From positions 62,001 to 126,000 of the forward strand of contig NZ_CAJURG010000002.1 of assembly GCF_910588715.1 (NCBI RefSeq): DNA of 64,000 bases, in the 5' to 3' direction. Source of the stretch: an uncultured Clostridium sp. Its GTDB lineage: Bacteria; Bacillota; Clostridia; Clostridiales; Clostridiaceae. Both the position numbers and the translations under genes were made by a program. Shown one piece after another: positions 63,487 to 64,000 of this stretch (position 1 is the first letter of the stretch; the number at the start of each line of letters is the position of its first letter). The notes beneath the pieces were generated by a model, which was given only the letters and a program-made list of their open reading frames with translations, did not search any database and was not told the DNA's origin.

Positions 63487-64000
63487 CTAATAGCTCACAG
63501 TATTTTCACTTGCTATATTTTGCTCTACAACAAATACAACATTGACTAATAAATTTTCATCATCTTTCTTCTTTTTCTCTACTACCTTATCTACTATTTT
63601 AGCATCTCTTCGTAATTCGTTTAATAATGACTTTTCTAACTTCCCTACTGCATTTTCTATAGCCTCTTCTTCAGATAAGCTTATATCTTTTTCTATTCTT
63701 TCATAATATAACACCTTATTAAATAATTTACCACTCACTTCTATTTTATCATAATGTTTAAAGTCTTTTATAGCCTTTTTTAGATAAATTTTTTTCCCAA
63801 AAATACTTATAAATATATCACTATCTTTTTTCCCACTTCTTTCAAGATTACTTCCACTAACCTTTACATTCATTGCTTTTTCATAAAATGTATTTGCCAT
63901 AGCCATTCCCCTTGGTGGCAAAATATATTCTCCACCTTCACCTCCATCTATACCTTCTATTACAACATCTCCACTCTTAACCAATTGTCCACTTTTAACT
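63487..64000 (-). CDS. yqfD: Sporulation protein YqfD, C-terminal part
   Basis: The frame is open to the window edge, so the N-terminus is missing. The visible ~171 residues include GQLVKSGDVVIEGI and GEYILPPRGMAMANTFYEK, typical of the YqfD C-terminal region, and end in VVFVVEQNIASENTVSY. YqfD is required for normal sporulation in Bacillus, and its biochemical role is unclear. Gene position directly upstream of yqfF supports the call. The TTG at 63984 is internal, not the start. Confidence 0.85.
   Translation of the reverse strand, partial: VKSGQLVKSGDVVIEGIDGGEGGEYILPPRGMAMANTFYEKAMNVKVSGSNLERSGKKDSDIFISIFGKKIYLKKAIKDFKHYDKIEVSGKLFNKVLYYERIEKDISLSEEEAIENAVGKLEKSLLNELRRDAKIVDKVVEKKKKDDENLLVNVVFVVEQNIASENTVSY

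Overview
The window is a very AT-rich chromosomal segment from a spore-forming, low-GC Gram-positive anaerobe, most likely Clostridium sensu stricto. Evidence for this is the conserved yqfD-yqfF-ybeY-dgkA-cdd-era-recO and dnaG-rpoD-trmK-nif3 gene orders, a sporulation gene (yqfD), a CotS-like coat kinase homologue, pyruvate phosphate dikinase with its CBS-domain regulator, a pyruvate formate-lyase activase, and strong AGGAGG-type ribosome binding sites with frequent GTG and TTG starts. No tRNA, rRNA operon, prophage or CRISPR array was seen. The species was not determined.

Layout. 1-4.8 kb: small housekeeping genes (HAD phosphatase, CvfB, gamma-carbonic anhydrase, PHP protein, Lrp regulator, DUF378). 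4.88-6.85 kb: a complete IS200/IS605-type element with tnpB, a small ribbon-helix-helix gene and tnpA. Its two terminal hairpins are intact, but tnpA has lost the second histidine of its HUH motif. 6.9-10.7 kb: a P-loop PEPCK/HPr-kinase-like protein, a secreted ComEC-type metallo-beta-lactamase-fold protein and an RNase H-fold exonuclease. 10.8-13.0 kb: a Fur-box-controlled feoA-feoB operon with a 43-residue Cys-rich partner. 13.2-17.1 kb: three neighbouring proteins that keep an enzyme fold but have lost catalytic motifs (ArgRS-like, Ppx/GppA-like, site-2-protease-like).

17.2-34 kb: an LCP cell-wall ligase, arginase, a DnaQ-like exonuclease, pflA, a cupin regulator followed by potABCD, acylphosphatase, a glucosaminidase, an alanine/glycine symporter behind a tandem glycine riboswitch, leuA, a K+ channel and malQ. 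34-38.4 kb: a maltodextrin-type regulatory cluster (LacI regulator, two PucR-type paralogues, MsmX/UgpC-type ATPase) with three LacI-type operators and one cre-like site. A ~195-bp relic inside it matches the ends of the IS200/IS605 element. 38.6-46.5 kb: a highly charged helical protein, thiol peroxidase, a ClC transporter, an internally duplicated unknown protein, RNase P RNA (rnpB), and a VanS/VanR/VanY-like group without a ligase.

46.6-64 kb: the conserved replication, sigma-factor and cell-envelope core (nif3, trmK, rpoD, dnaG, dgt, a cotS-like gene, ppdK, ccpN-like, DUF4342, recO, era, cdd, a dgkA-PAP2 fusion, ybeY, 7TM-HD yqfF and a partial yqfD). The most unusual items are the IS element and its distant solo-end relic, the run of pseudoenzymes, and a family of look-alike terminator hairpins shared between unrelated genes.
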